64,000 bases of DNA from Glossina fuscipes (GCF_014805625.2 NW_023998416.1:14913174-14977173), one strand, 5' to 3'; counted from the first letter of the stretch, positions 21,749 through 35,674 are shown. The notes: generated by a model from the letters alone, not told the origin. Program-made: numbers and translations.

Positions 21749-24700
21749 TAACTGCACTGAGACTTCAGCCCACGAGCATCGCCTTGAGTCGCGACTTATC
21801 TCTGCTCGGCTATGCCACAGCTCGATGTGTAATGTTGTAATAAAAACAATTACTGTTTCCTATAGATCGGCTGCATACACAAACAATTTAAATTCATCCC
21901 GTTTGTCATTTCTTAATACTTACATAATCTCAGTTTCTCAGTCGAAAACTTTAACGAAATCTATGAATTTTTTACTTTCATAAGACACTTTGACACTTTA
22001 TGAGTTTTTATTTTTATTTTCATTTTCTCCTTTTTTTTTTTGCCACCATGCGGTGATGATGATCGTTTCATAACTAAAGAACGAATTCAACAAAATTACA
22101 TTTACTGGCATTTATTTATGATGGTCATCAGTAAAGGTTTATGATTGAAATTCTTTTGAATTTAGAACAAGAACGAAGAATTTTTTTGTTAAAAAAAAAC
22201 TTCAAATTTGGTTTACAACGAACTTCACATGATCAGTATCCGAAGTTCACTATCCAGTTTTACAATTGTTGAGTTTATAACTTCAGACTTGGAGCACTTG
22301 TTATTAAAAAAGTGCTTATTGTTAAATATTTTGATATCTTCTTTCATTGTCTAATGAATGCTCATATAAAAAAATATAGAATTACAGGCACTATAAAGCC
22401 TACCAATACAAGTCACAGAAGTAAATTTAAACTGCAGCATATGCAATATCATTTAAATTGATCATGGGATGTATGGATAATAATTTTTTTATTGATTGCA
22501 TCCTGAATAAAGTCAAACACAATGAGAAGAGTAGTGTACTTATCTATCCTCGCAACCACATGACGATAATACAACACAACACCTTTACTCCGCCACCACC
22601 ATAAGAATATTTTTAAAATGAAAAAATCATAAAAAATATTTTTGTTTTTGTGCTTATTTTTTATTTATTTTTATACTTTTAATAAAAAACCAAATAAATA
22701 ATCACGAAAATCCCTAAGCATAAACCATAAAATGGAAAAAGTCATGCTGAGCGTTCAGAAATCTATGCATGTGCATGTGAAAGTGTGCGAGCCTGAATTT
22801 AAACGGCAGACATTATGACGTCCTCTACAGCTTGGTTGTTTGAGATCATTTACAACCATTTTTTTTTTTTTTTGTTTTTTTTTTTTCCATACGAACTAAT
22901 TAAAATTTCAAATATTTGTTTATTTGTTGCTTTCAGTCAACAATCAATAACTGAGAATTGTCTAATAAAAGACTTACGGTCCAAAGACTAAAGAGGCATC
23001 ACATTGTTGAGGGAGAAATGGAAATAAATCTTTCTAATAATAAGCTTGAAAACAGTTTACAGTTGCTAGTGGTGATACTTATTTGTATGTGCGTGCCTTG
23101 ATGAACTTGAGGCCAATAATTTGAGGCTTTCTGTTCAATTGTGCATTTTAAGGATGAATAATAAACACATACACGCATAGCATATTACAACAATTTGATA
23201 TCATATTAGGTTATAATTGGTATGAGAAAGCATTGAGTTAACAACACACTGATAATGGCAGTCCGCGTGTGCTCTTGTTAACGTGTGCGCATAAATCCAG
23301 TTAATTGGGTATTATTTGTAAACAAGTATAACCTTCAAAAACAATTTGTTGCCAGCTTCTCTCATTCAAAATCATTAGAATATAGGCATCAGTGGCGAGA
23401 TACGGGGATTGTTTTTTATTTGAAGTAATAACACAAGTCACTTATCAAGAAGATTCCACTTTGGCCGTTAGTAAGCATGTGCTTGCCTAGTAACATGCCC
23501 TAAAAGCGTGTCTTTGCGGTAAACCTTTAATTCGGCTTAGACTAATTCAACAATTACAGCGTGTAAACTCTCCACAAATACTCTACACGTTTCACTTACA
23601 ATCAATGAATATGTGCTGCAACTATTAATTCACGGCTATTAAGTTACAAAAAAAGTTCTCAGATTTCTAGTAACGAGTAGCGGAGAGAATAGTTAGATAT
23701 TAATTTTCATTTTTAAAATCTGTTAGAAATCTGTCGTCGTCTTGATTTCAATAGACAGACTGATAATGATTGATAGGCAAACCGAATACTTTCGACTCAG
23801 TTTAAAACGTACAGAGGCAAGGACTTGTAATGATATCGATTAATAAAAGCATAGGATTAATTAGCGTACATGAACCTGCTATTCTTTGTGTATGTAGCTT
23901 ATAGTTTGTCAGAAAGATTTCTAAGTGTAATGATAAGTAATAGTTTATACAAAATATTGTTGTTCTTTCTACGCCTATTATAAAAAATAGTAGTAGTGTA
24001 GTAGCGTTTTAAATTTTCCAAGCTGACATTATTAAGTTCCTCTAACGATGAACTTATGCTAAATAACTGTCTGCATCACTCTTGTGCACATAGCATCGTC
24101 TACTCCACAAGTATTTCCGTATTCTATGAAATATTTATTGAAGGTTTCGCAATATCCATATCTCCTTGATAATCTTTAATTAATTACGAATACAGTTTTG
24201 TGCGTTCATATGCTGAAGCCACGGCAATAATATCAAAATTTTGCCCAGAAGTTTTCCCTTTCACAGCTAAATATACGCATCGACATTAAGCTGGGTCGTC
24301 TTAGGTAACAGTAAGGACCTTTTTTACAAGATGTGGTACAATATGCGCAAGTGCTATCCGAGTACAACCAACACGGCACAGTCTGTCTCCGTACAAGTTT
24401 ACGGAGGGCAACGCTTTCTTTTTGTCTATGTGACCAAATCATTGATTCCACTTTGTATTGTGCGATGAAAGTGAGCAAATGGGGAAAAGCGTTCGGTTGG
24501 AAAGGCTGATTAATATCAAGAGATACATATTTTTAATGAAAATAATATTAAAAAAGCCGAACAAGCAAGTTTTGATGCACGCATCCTAGAGATATTACTT
24601 TGTAACATCCGTCTGTCATTTCTCTCGCAATCGGACGAATTATCTTAATAGCGTAAACGCGACTTTAAAAGAGGCCCTCGAAAGTCATTTGTATAAAGTC

Positions 24701-24819
24701 TATTGTGAAGACAACTTGATTTTATGAGAAAATTGGCAAAGGATTATCAATAAAAATGACTTTTGTTAGGTTTAATGAATCCTCATGAAAAGTGTTTTTA
24801 AATTTTCCCTTTATCCAAT

Positions 24820-24880
24820 ATATTTATATATATATGTAATGATAGTTATATATAGTTATATATATATATGTAATGATTAT
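24820..24880. repeat. Duplicated TATATATG-TAATGAT unit
   Basis: TATATATATGTAATGATAGT is repeated about 37 bases later as TATATATATATGTAATGATT, with TA-rich DNA between. Confidence 0.7.
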
Positions 24881-25329
24881 CTTCATTAAATAGTTTTTCT
24901 ATTTAAGATCAGACTATTGAATACAGAAATTCATTTCCATTATAGCCACTCTCTCTTCGTCATTTCATTTTCGAAATTTCTTTTTTAAAAAAACACAGAA
25001 CACACAAACAAATTCATTGTTAATAAAAGATTATAAAACAATATAATATAGTAATGAAAATAAATGAAATGATTACAATGTACCGTACACCCCTTCGCCT
25101 AATATTTTCGACATAAAATAATAAAAATTGTATCTTGTGTGAAATTATTATTATGGACCGACTTTTTTATGAAAGATTAAATATTCGGCCTTTCAGCCAT
25201 ATAAAGGTTTGCTATTCCGCCTAGGATATCATGCTCTGGTCTTAAAGAAATTGACTCATCTGATCCAAATTGTTTGCATCAATTTAGTATATCGAAATAC
25301 TTGGCGAATTTTGTCGAAGAATTCTGAAA

Positions 25330-25640
25330 ATTAGAAATTTTGTTCACATAACTTAGTCAAGTTAAGCGATTATAGTCCCCTTTAATCCATTTTCAAAACG
25401 GTGTGTCCTTGAGTCAAAACAAGCCAAATTATATGAAAATGTCTCAATATGACGAAAATTTCAAATCAGACCGACGAACTGACAGCCAGACAAGTTCAAT
25501 TTGATTTAGAAAATGATTCTAGGTCGACTGTTACAATGCAATGTGTTACGCATATGCCTGTCCGTCCATCTCCTTTCGCCTATTTGAAAAATTCAGGGTT
25601 ACAAAAATTGCGAATGAAAATTGAAACATGGGGTATACGC
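25330..25640 (+). repeat. Possible decayed copy of the GACGGACA-type repeat
   Basis: AAAACAAGCCAAATTAT, AAAATGTCTCAATATGACG and GACCGACGAACTGACAGCC parallel the order AAAACAAGTCGGGTTAT, AAAATATCTCAAAAATGACG and GACGGACAAACGGACAC in the copy near 42.4 kb. Divergence is high, so the call is tentative. Confidence 0.3.
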
Positions 25641-25987
25641 TGTTAGCGACAATAGACAGAAATCTGAATGATATTATAAGTCGAAAATCTAGTGTTAATA
25701 TTCCTTAAGTCAAAAAGACTGACATGCTCACATTTTCGAAAATATTTCGTCATTGAGATAATAAGATTCGGCTCAGATCGAATATGCTTAATTTTCATCC
25801 GTGCTTGGCAATGACGTGCTGAAACGATTATTACGACGACGAAGCGATTACTAAGTTATTTTAAATATTTTCTCGGATTTAAGAAAATCTTACGTCAACC
25901 AATTATCAACCATTTGTCAAGTAGACTCCACTGGGCTTTCCCTCGAAGAGTTCCTTTAGCATGCAGTGAATATATTTGATTGATTGG

Positions 25988-26024
25988 TATATATATATGT
26001 ATATATATATATATGCATATATAT
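25988..26024. repeat. Imperfect (TA)n microsatellite
   Basis: TA run broken by single G and C changes. Confidence 0.85.
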
Positions 26025-26744
26025 CAATTTTACCATTAAAAACACAATATTCGTACCAATTATATTAGCGATTGCGTCAGATCATAAACGAGAGGAATTC
26101 AGGTTAACAGACACCAAACGCAAACATAATAAGAAGTTACACTTATTTTACATTTGAGTGTTTGACTACGTAAGAGATTTAATGGTGTTATAATATTTAT
26201 TATTTGATTTCACTTGTTTCACAATCAGTTACCGTTCAGAGTTTAATCTGTAACGGTAGTTTGCTTGTTATAGGAAACAATTAATTGATCTTAAATATCT
26301 TTTCATCAAAACATAATGTGAAGGTAAATTGAGAATCAAAGTAAAAAGGTAATCCCTAAAATTTCCATTTTAAGAGTCGTAAATTTTTTTTTGACGCTTT
26401 TTTTTTTGTTAGCCTTAAGGTATTATTGAAATTATATGTTGTACAGACATAAATATGATGATCACGACACATATGTAGAGGCTTGAATATATATAAAGTC
26501 TAAAAACGCAAAGCAGGCTGAATAAGCCGTCACAAAAGGAGAACGAAATCATCAAACGAAGATTTGAGTCAAATATCTTTATTCTCACAACTTGTTTGCA
26601 TTTTGCTTTCATGAACAGATCCATCAATAATGTATGCGCAGTAAAAATAAAGTGATGTACACAAACGCTACAAATATATTAACTCGGACATTTTATATGG
26701 AAAATATAGATTTATTGTAAGAAAATGACCCAAAATATTTAATT

Positions 26745-27042
26745 GTAATCATTATCCATCGATAGCTATACTTTTTTCTCAACTGGTTCACAAGGTGCGG
26801 ATGCCACGCATTTAAAAATCTTCCCTTTTTGCCGCGAAAGAGTCGCTTTTTTTCACATCTCTATTCGAACCACGACGTGGCGTAGTAAGTGCATAACCCA
26901 TCGATGTAAAGAAGTGGTAATCAGAAGGAGTAGAGTCTCGTGAGCAAAAGAGCCGTTGGCTACTTGGAAAGTGTCGCGACTTGGCTCTGCAATATGGTAT
27001 ATAAAAAGTCCACCACTTAAGAAAGTTCCTAATCATAATCAA
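26745..27042 (-). pseudogene. mariner transposase C-terminal fragment
   Basis: Minus-strand translation includes STPSDYHFFTSMGYAL, the counterpart of the mariner APSDYHLFxSMxxAL motif that carries the third catalytic Asp (present here). It is followed by KKSDSFAAKREDF, then after a stop MRGIRTL, EKSIAIDG. That fits the C-terminal F..GI..LPERW.K....DG.Y tail. Several stops interrupt this part. Upstream, the second-Asp region is not recognisable. The fragment is about 300 bases long and inactive. Confidence 0.75.
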
Positions 27043-27187
27043 TGCTATTAAGCTGAAATATACTAAACGTTATGTAATCGCGTCTTCTCAACATGACGGC
27101 TTTAAATCCCATGCAACGAAACCTGGCCATAAAAAGTTAATAGCACTATAGTGGAGTGTGCCGTCTATGACGCTGTAGTCACTACGC

Positions 27188-27229
27188 AACACTCCTTCTG
27201 ATTAACTTTCACTCCTTCTGATTAACTCT
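27188..27229. repeat. Tandem duplication of about 20 bases
   Basis: CACTCCTTCTGATTAACTTT is followed directly by CACTCCTTCTGATTAACTCT, a two-copy tandem repeat with one mismatch. It lies about 150 bases from the mariner fragment. Confidence 0.6.
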
Positions 27230-27394
27230 CGTTCAACGAAAGAAAATGGGGAAGGAAAATTGAATCTGGAAGGCAGTTTCATGGTCCGAAAATTGAAAAG
27301 TAATTGCAAAACTTACTAAAAACAAGTAAAAAAAACCACAGTGAATGACGAGCCACCATTAAGTACTCTAGACCATCCTACAGTTCTTCATATC

Positions 27395-27645
27395 ATGATT
27401 TTTCATGGTAAGGCGTTATATGGGAAATGGTAGGAGAAGTGATCCGAACCGAATCATTCTCAATAGAGCTTGTTCTTGGGACGAAAGACAAGAAAACAAG
27501 ACAGACAGATGGACAGACACGGTCAAATCGATCCAAAAAGTGTTTCTGAATAATAAAAGACGGGTCTATCTCGAGTCCTTCTGGACATTGCATACACACG
27601 CACAAACTTAATATACCATTGTACCGCAAGTGGTGTGATGCAAGG
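27395..27645 (+). repeat. GACGGACA-type dispersed repeat, best-preserved copy
   Basis: The order is GGTAAGGCG, then a variable part, then CAAGACAGACAGATGGACAG and ATCGATCCAAAAAGTGTTTC. After that come GAGTCCTTCTGGACATTGC, ACAAACTTAATATACC and AAGTGGTGTGATG. The copy at 42.4 kb shares the first half nearly word for word, and the one at 17.3 kb shares the second half. It is non-coding. Modules of this kind are common between genes in higher flies and usually represent non-autonomous element debris. Confidence 0.65.
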
Positions 27646-29109
27646 ATGATTTTTCAAAACAACCAATGAACCTCTTACATATATGATAGGATTATGTAAT
27701 TAAGTTTTTTTGCAATATTTTTAAAATAACATTTTTATCGGAACGCGTGCAGGTTTTTCCCTTAAGTTAATCTTAATACTACTTATTAACAAAAAATTGA
27801 ATTTTCCTGAGTGGAAACTATTCTCATTCGAATACTCGCCAATCCAACAAAAGCCATAATTGTGTTCAGCCTCTTCGTGTATCGCTGACTACAAGATTGT
27901 CGATTAAATGATGTTTGTTTATTTTTTGATTCCAAGTATTCATCGGATAATTTGCGACAGCAGGGATGCCATTTTTTTATATTTTGCAATTAAATTAAAT
28001 GTTTTTCTAATATTTAATAATATTAATCTATTATATCTTTTTTTTCATCAAAAAAAAAAAAGAAAAGAAATGATCGAAAGTATGCTTTTTTAGGCGGCTT
28101 TGCCGTTGAAGACTAACGTAGACTACAACTCTAAAGTAAAAACCTTTGAAATATACAAAAGAGATTTGAATATGTTAAAAAACAAATACATGCTCAAATG
28201 AAAGAAAAAACATTGTTAACACTTTGTTTGCGTAGATTGTATTATGTTAGTTGAAATTTTATTCAATTTTTAAGCCTTTTTTTTTTTTTTTTGTAACCAG
28301 AAACATTTTATGACTTTTTAATTATTATTAGTCATATAAAATACATTTTATTAAAATTAAAATAAAAACAAATAACACTTTTGTAAATAAAAATAAAAAT
28401 TGTAATAAAATTTTGTTCAAAACGCCAACATGCAAATGTTGTCGACGATCGTTTATTTCACGCTAACCAAAGATACCGTTCTTAGTAATATGAATAGCAG
28501 TCGATAATCATAAAAGTTAAATAAATGAGAATTGTGTAACCGACACGTGTTTAACACTTTTTTTTTGTCTTTTCATGTAAATAATTCATTCATTATGTGT
28601 GGTCTGAAGCATATCAAATAACTTATTTCAAATCAAGCAAAGTGTATGCATTTTCTTTCACGCTCAGTTAACGAAACTTTTATAGTCCAGCTGCTGTCGT
28701 TTAATTCGACCTATTATTGTTGTTGCCATCTACTTGTGTAATTTCTCGGAGTGCTTTTCAACCATCTCCTCTCCTTTCTTTCTTGCTTTCTTGACATTTG
28801 TCGAACATATTTGATAAACGGCCTCTTATGGGGACTATCGCCTCTAATGTCTTTTGCACCTTATTGTGTTTTACTATTTACTTATTACTTCCTTGTGTGC
28901 TATTGAGTAAATCATGGCCAAGAAAACTTTTTAAAGTTATTAATTAAAATGATTCAAGCGGGCTTTTTATATCAGCTTGTGCACATTTCTCTATGTCGTG
29001 ACATCACTATTGATATTTGGAAAATTATGCTTTATTTCTACGTAATAAAGTAAAGTCTTCAATAAGATCGGCGTGTCTTCATATCAGTTTCGACGAATTG
29101 GCAAATGTA

Positions 29110-29300
29110 GTAAATGATAAACAGAAAAAGTTATGATACCGGCTGGAATAAATTATTGGATAATCTAGTAACTCGCGATGAGACTCGCATCTACCAATAT
29201 CAACCACATACTCGAAGTCACATAGTTTGTGTCTACTGTTTTCTAGAATACAAAAGGGGAAACGGGCATATTGCCTTGTCGCAAACACACACAATAAACT
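29110..29300 (+). pseudogene. mariner transposase fragment around the first catalytic Asp
   Basis: Plus-strand translation gives YDTGWNKLLDNLVTRDETRI then YQYQPHTRS. This matches the mariner block FLDxIVTGDETWxxxYxPETK. The first catalytic Asp (in RDET) is kept, while the usual Gly and Trp are both Arg here. Neither the helix-turn-helix region nor the downstream catalytic motifs are visible, so this is an isolated internal fragment. It is a different, mauritiana-like type from the copy at 46.3-47.1 kb. Confidence 0.55.
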
Positions 29301-31297
29301 AAACTAAACACAAGGCAATATTTTATTAAGGTTGTATTAGAAAAAATTTCGGGAAAATAAAGCCATTTCACACACCCACACTTTTCCCTTAGTCTCTAAA
29401 TCTCACACACTAAGTTTCAGTGCCTGTTCTTTACTTAACGAATTTATTATAAAAAATTCAAAACGAAGTGATCAATGCTACGAAGTCATATTTTTTGCGT
29501 ATTTATAATGGTCTAGAAATGGATTTTTGGCTTTTGCTGCAATGCCCTGATTAGAAAAGATATACCTTTGTTTAACTTTCAAAGTTGATCACAGATAAAT
29601 AAGATTTTTTTAACTTGTCAATGAACTATTGATCCTAACTCGCCCTTTTTTTGGGTTCCATCCTACAACTTTATTTATGCGAAACGATGTCATGAGATTG
29701 TGTTAATTGTAATATTTTACTTGTTACACTCAAAAACACGCAGCATCAGCAACTGCACAGACTATTTGTTGGATATGCTTCGCACCGCACTGTCAGATAA
29801 CAACTTGTGATTGCAATCGTATGTAAACGTATTTGATTGTTCGTTACTGAAGCCTTTCGTGTAACAATAGTTGAACCCGAGAAATCTATGATTCACGCTA
29901 CAGCTTTAGAAAACTCAGAGATGTTAATGACTTTTAAGTAGAAAATTGGGGTTTTCAATGCTCAAATGGATGCCTGGCGTACTGACTGACCAACGTACAC
30001 ACTGAGCAGATGTCCAAGGCAGCTATACAAAATTCCTGAAAGTGTGAATATATTTTCTAATTTTTATTTATTTATTTATTCATTTTTTTTTCTAATGCTT
30101 GTCACAAATGTTACTATGGAGAGTAAGTCCATACAACAGAGAGTAAGTTATGTACCGTTTATATGTTGATAAGAATTGATATTGCAGCCTGCAGATAGTG
30201 TGTGAAATTATCGATTGGATATATATAAAAATAAAGAAAGCCGACATATCTTCGAAATTTTTTTAGTAAACAATTAGAAAAAGTTAAGGTATCAGAGTTG
30301 GCTCTGACGTAAATGCAATATCAATTCATAGAATATGACGATGACGACAATAAACAAACAAGAACAACTATGCAGGCAGGAAACAAATAAACACCATAGA
30401 CTACTATATTGATGGCCAACATGTGTTTTGAGGACATATTTGTCTTGTGGTTATTAATTGACATAACGACGATGATAGTGACGATGCTTTTGTTGACACA
30501 GACAACCATTACTACTAGCAACTTAGCAGTAACTTTTATTTGTTGTTTGTACAATGGTTGAGAAACTTTATGTGAGCAGATTGTTTACATTTGATTCAAT
30601 TAGTGTATGATGACCTAACAAACAATATAACAGCAACATTTTGACATTTACGGTAATGACAATATGAAAAAAAAAACGAAACTTGTATCAAAAACACTTT
30701 TCACGTCCCCAGTTCATTTCATACGAATGGGGGTTGCAACCTAAAAGGTATATGAATTGTCTAAAAGTGTCAATAACACCATCGCAACACGCATTAAAAT
30801 CGCAAACACAATTACAATAAATCCATACACATACACACACATGCACGCGTATGCCATATATGTTTGTTTGGCTTTAAATGTAATCACCTTCTAAATATCG
30901 TATACTTTCTGGTCCATAATTTCATCATATGCGCAATTTAATTTTTGACGTTTCGAAAGAAAGTGAAAATATTGGGTCTTTATACATATATATATTTTTA
31001 TGGCTGTTGTTTTTTTTTTTAATAGTTTATCGATTTGTTAAGAAAATCACATTTACAAGGTTACTTACATAGATGTGCACATATTTTATGACACTCTCCC
31101 GCACTAGTCTTGCAAATTAAAAAAAGAAAAAAAAAAAAAAGGGAAAAGAAAAAAAAACATTTACAACGAAAAAAAAATGTAACTCATGTAGAGCATTCGA
31201 AAGAACTTCGACAGGCGGAAACAGGAAACCGGAAGTCCATCTTGCTTACAATGGCAACGGCAAAGATATTTTTACACTAACCAAGTGGAGGTAGCAA

Positions 31298-31329
<32 letters not shown>

Positions 31330-33149
31330 ATAGTGGCTAAAGGCAACGTGGTTGAGTGAATCTTAGATGGGGCGGGTGTGATGCTCTTAAACAAACACGC
31401 ACGTATTAAACATAATAATATTTTTACGTTCAAAAAACATATGCATGCATGCATGTACAGAGAGGGAGAGAGATACATCATAAACGGTCTCCAACTCTTA
31501 GTGGAATGTCAAAATGCCAAACGCTTCTCCACACTTCCCTTTCCTATTGCCGCTTTTGCTACACCTACATAGCAGCCATTATCAGCAGTTTTGCGTTATT
31601 ACAACGTCAGTTGCACAGCAGCAAGCACATTATAATCACTAAAACTACAACAACAACAGTGTATATACGACAACGATAATAACAAGTATGATATAACGAC
31701 ATATACAACAACATTATCATCACCGTCATCATCAACATCACAGTGCGGAAACAGATAACGCATGGACAGACGCATAGTCCGCTGGGCAGATTGTAGAAAT
31801 ACAACATCATTTTAACTTATTTTTTGTTGTCGCTATTCCTTCCTACATAATACCCCTCGTGTCCCATATTTCTTGGCATTTCTTTTCCCTAAGAGACATA
31901 CTGAGTTTATCATCGTGTTTGCACCTTAACAACAAAGGCTTAAAGTAACGAAAATCTCTTTAAACCCGTCCATGAGCTCACCAATAATGCTTGATGCTCT
32001 TTTTTAAGTTAAAGCACAAAATGTAGTTTTCTTCAAAGATTTAAACGACATTTAAATCATGCTGAGAGACCATTCCAAGTTCGGTGATAGCTAAATAAAA
32101 ACCAATTTTTTTATTTATTCTTTTTTCGGTTGACTGTACGAATCAATGAAGCGCAAAAAAAATTGTATCTGTTTATTTATTTATTTTTTTTTTTTTTTTT
32201 TTTAGTAATTTTCATGCGTTGGATTGATTCGTTTTCACTTGACAGAGTTCAAATCGAAAAAAAAAGAGAAAACTAAATAAATAAAAAAAGCGCACAAACA
32301 AAACACATGCCTACGTCGTAGCAAAAGCGAAAAATATGCTGCGCATGAAACGTGAAGAATTAATGTAGCATTTTCTAACATATTTTTATTCGCATTATAA
32401 ATATTAACTGAAGACAAATAACAAAGACCTGTAAACTAAAATAAAGAAAAACTTGCAATAAACTTCAATTTCTCATATCACTCTTTTTGCTTGGAAACAA
32501 CATATAAAGTTTGGCTTTCCTTTTGAAGAGTGGATAGGACTGGGAAGAGAGAGAGAGAACTACATGATCATGGTTCACTGTTTTACACAATTTTCACGTT
32601 AAGTCACAAAACATAACATATAAACATCGTAGAATACGTATGAAATATTATATCGATCTTTCTATATACTCGCTTCAGAGTAGATTGTGCTTTGCTGACT
32701 TAAATAAGTAAGCTTTTAATAATCTTCTACGGCGTTTGCAACTGCGGATGGTTTCATTGACGTCATTGGCATCGTCAAAGTCACGATGCCGTGATGATAT
32801 AAAACTGATAAAACTGATAAAACTGATCGCCGAAAATTCGTAATATCAGTGAAATTACTCTGAAGGCCATGAGATGCCATCTCAATTTTTTGCGCCTCAT
32901 CAATGGTCCACTTGGCAGGATTGCTTTTTGTAGGCTTGTGCCCTTACCAATTTGACCCATTTTCAATACCTACTAACTAACTTGCAAAAGCACCAAATTT
33001 TAAATCGACATGTTCGGCGATCAGGAGCATGTCAACAATATGAACCATACACACAGACGTACAGACATGACAAATTATGATTTTAGCCGCCTCTACAGTT
33101 TCAGCTAAATGATATATGAATTTATCTTTCATTTCTTGTACCCACCAAC
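29301..33149. other. Non-coding stretch with CAA/CAG-rich zone
   Basis: No gene seen. The part at 31,290-31,760 is rich in short CAA, CAG and ATC tracts. A triple ACTGATAAA repeat lies at about 32,802-32,827. Confidence 0.5.
31293..31331. repeat. (CAG)n/(CAA)n trinucleotide repeat
   Basis: About thirteen CAG or CAA units on the plus strand. The flanks to 31,760 carry further short CAA/ATC tracts. A poly-Gln frame here is not supported as a gene. Confidence 0.85.
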
Positions 33150-33245
33150 CATTTTGTCAAAACGGTTGCAATGTCCAGAAGGCAGCATCAGAGACCCCAC
33201 AAAGCAAATACATTCTTGATCAGCATCAAAGTCTAAATTCATTTA
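33150..33245 (-). repeat. GACGGACA-type repeat tail, reverse orientation
   Basis: On the minus strand this reads AGACTTTGATGCTGATCAAG, then GTATTTGCTTTGTGGGGTC and CTGCCTTCTGGACATTGC, the 3' part of the dispersed repeat. It lies head to head with the plus-oriented block starting about 33,270. Confidence 0.5.
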
Positions 33246-33269
33246 AGACGATTGTTGCTGTCTACACAT

Positions 33270-33830
33270 CTCTCCGTCTGCGTAATGTCTGCTAGAAACA
33301 TTCTCCTTGCCGGAAAAATGAAACTTTTGGTAGAAACATTGGAAGTTCCTGTACGCTGGCCGGCATTGATATAAAGCGCAATCGGTCAAAGGATATGCCC
33401 ACAGTACAACATAATTAGTGATCAGCGTTGTTTTCAAAAATAAAGAAAATTTTTTAGTTTTTTGCTCGTTATTTATAAACCGCAAGGTGATCCTGCAGCA
33501 CCTCCACAAAATTTGGACAAAAAATATAAAAAATTTCATTCTTTTGTCGATACGTTCGCTAGGAGCCAGAAAGAAGCTTTCGAAGCCCTATACAACATAG
33601 ATATTATCGATTAGTATTAAATCTAAACTGTTCAACACATATTTGTTACTGCATCTGCCCATCAGTCTGTGAATTACTATGGTCAAGATGTTCATGGATG
33701 CATAAATGGAGAAATCTGCTTCAGGCACACGATATAATTTTCCACTTTTTATTCTAAAAGCAAAGAAAAAATCGGGCGCACCCACCCAGCCCATATTATA
33801 GAGTATGAAAATTTTGTTTTTTTTTCTGTT
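33270..33830 (+). repeat. Dispersed repeat block A (related to 38.55-38.9 kb)
   Basis: Shared landmarks in the same order as the second block are CGGAAAAATGAAACTTTTGG, CATTGATATAAAGCGCAATC, GGTCAAAGGATATGCCCACA, GTACAACATA, then AAAAAATCGGGCGCACCCAC and GAGTATGAAAATTTTGTT. The block is non-coding with frequent stops in all frames. It contains an extra stretch near 33,430-33,590 that the second block lacks. Confidence 0.55.
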
Positions 33831-35548
33831 TTTTCAATTTTTTTTTTAGAAAAACAATGGTAATCGAACAAGAGATTCGATAGCCGGGAAATTTCAAATT
33901 TCTTACTCACTTCCTTTATTTTATTTATATATAAATAAAAATGACGATAAGCTTAAGTTGCATTTAATGTAAAAATTAAAGAAATAATAAATGTCTTATC
34001 ACTATATCGTTCTACTGCCATATCATTAGTAATGTTTTGAATAATGTCGTTTGTACGCATATATATATAGGGAGACATGGAAGAACAACTATACGAACAA
34101 AACAATCTAAAACTGTCAGAGACATTAACTTGCCGTTTTGTTTAGTATATGCGCCGTGTTGTTATGTCCTTCCTGTTGGCCTTGTAACTAATGTGTTGCT
34201 TAACGCTCAGTCTTTGACTGGTGTCTATGTACGTATACATGTCATCAGATGCACAGAGTTTAAGTCATATTTTTCCTGTGCATAAAGTTCAGCACCTGAA
34301 TATTTTCTTTCGTTACTGTATTGTAGATGTAGATGTAAGTACACAGGTGTTCGGCATACTACACCGACATCACTTTGCATATCTTTACATGCATATATAA
34401 TGTATAGATGAGAGCGTCTGAAAACGAGTACATACCCGTACACACCCATAGACACTGATAGCTGAATGTACCAACAATTTGAAAGTAGAAAATAACTAAA
34501 CTCCATTTTATGTCCCTAGGAATTAGAAACATAACATAACACTATACTGCGCACATGTATTGGTTGCTGCACATGCCTGCATGACTTGCCAGGGTATTTT
34601 GGTGTCGGTAATTGCTTTGTTCTGCTGCATTGTAAAAAGTGCTTAGTAACCGCGGGTGATTTGCTTAAGGTGAAAAATGTCCTCTTCTCTGGCTGGCCTT
34701 TACTTTTACACAAGGATAACGTCGTATAGGAAATAAAGTGAATGAATTAGGCTTAGGTGGAATTATGAATACCGTATTCTATATACTTTAGCTCTGCATA
34801 TTGAGTTCCTTTTTTATACGTAACGTTACAAACTACCCAATGTACTAAGTATGGGCATGAGGTCAACTTAAATGAACGTTAAAGTAATCGATATGACTGT
34901 AAATGATTAATCATGGAAATGAAATTCATTTTCGTCATGGCTGTGACAGCGATTTTATGCGAAATATTAGGCTAGAGAGCAAAGAAAAAAGGAAACATGA
35001 AAAATACTCCTTTGCACCTACTGAGTTCGTATTGTTTAAAAGTGTGAAAATGTTGGAATTTCTTCTTAAATCTCCATACATTCTGGCATCCCGTTGCTGG
35101 ACTAAATCACTTACCGTGCCCGCTCACAAAAGCGAACGTTACAGTTACTGGTAGTAAAAAAGGTGTTATTCTCGGAATTCACAAAATGCTTGTAGCGTGG
35201 GAATGTGATAAAAATTAATTAAATATTTTGCAATATTTTCATAAATTTATTTCTTTTTTTTTGTTTTTTTTTTTTTTTTTTTTTGATATGCAATTAAAGT
35301 ATAAAGTATTAAATGAATACACATACATAAAAATATATATGTATTGATATTATTATTAAATGAGATCACACGTCTGGTTTGAACGAGTCATTTTGTATTG
35401 GGAAGGGATTGTTGGCAAATAATTATAACCACATCTAGATTATAGACTATGAATATTGAACAAAACATATGGAATTGCGGTCATAGTGACAGATGCTGTC
35501 ATATCCTGCTAAATAAAATCTCCCCTGTTGACCATGCAAGGCACACAT

Positions 35549-35569
35549 TAACACACACACACACACACA
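35549..35569. repeat. (CA)n microsatellite
   Basis: Ten CA units. Confidence 0.9.
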
Positions 35570-35674
35570 TACGCACTCAAACATATTCAAACAAATACAT
35601 CCAAACACAAATCATCTGTTCAGTTCAGTTGCTGCACGCGTATCCATTAATTATGGAAGTATTAATATTGAACA

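Larger units (their letters stand above)
17391..25329. other. Long non-coding stretch
   Basis: AT-rich with long T or A runs (18,670-18,688, 19,692-19,712, 20,022-20,038, 22,859-22,886). Slightly GC-richer patches at 20,470-20,850 and 21,690-21,830 could be old element debris but gave no recognisable product on either strand. Confidence 0.5.

Noticed and set aside
27786..27989. Minus frame starting with MQNIKKWHPCC as a mariner C-terminus
   Set aside because: Only a vague likeness to the C-terminal tail; no SDYH or other core motif follows in any frame.
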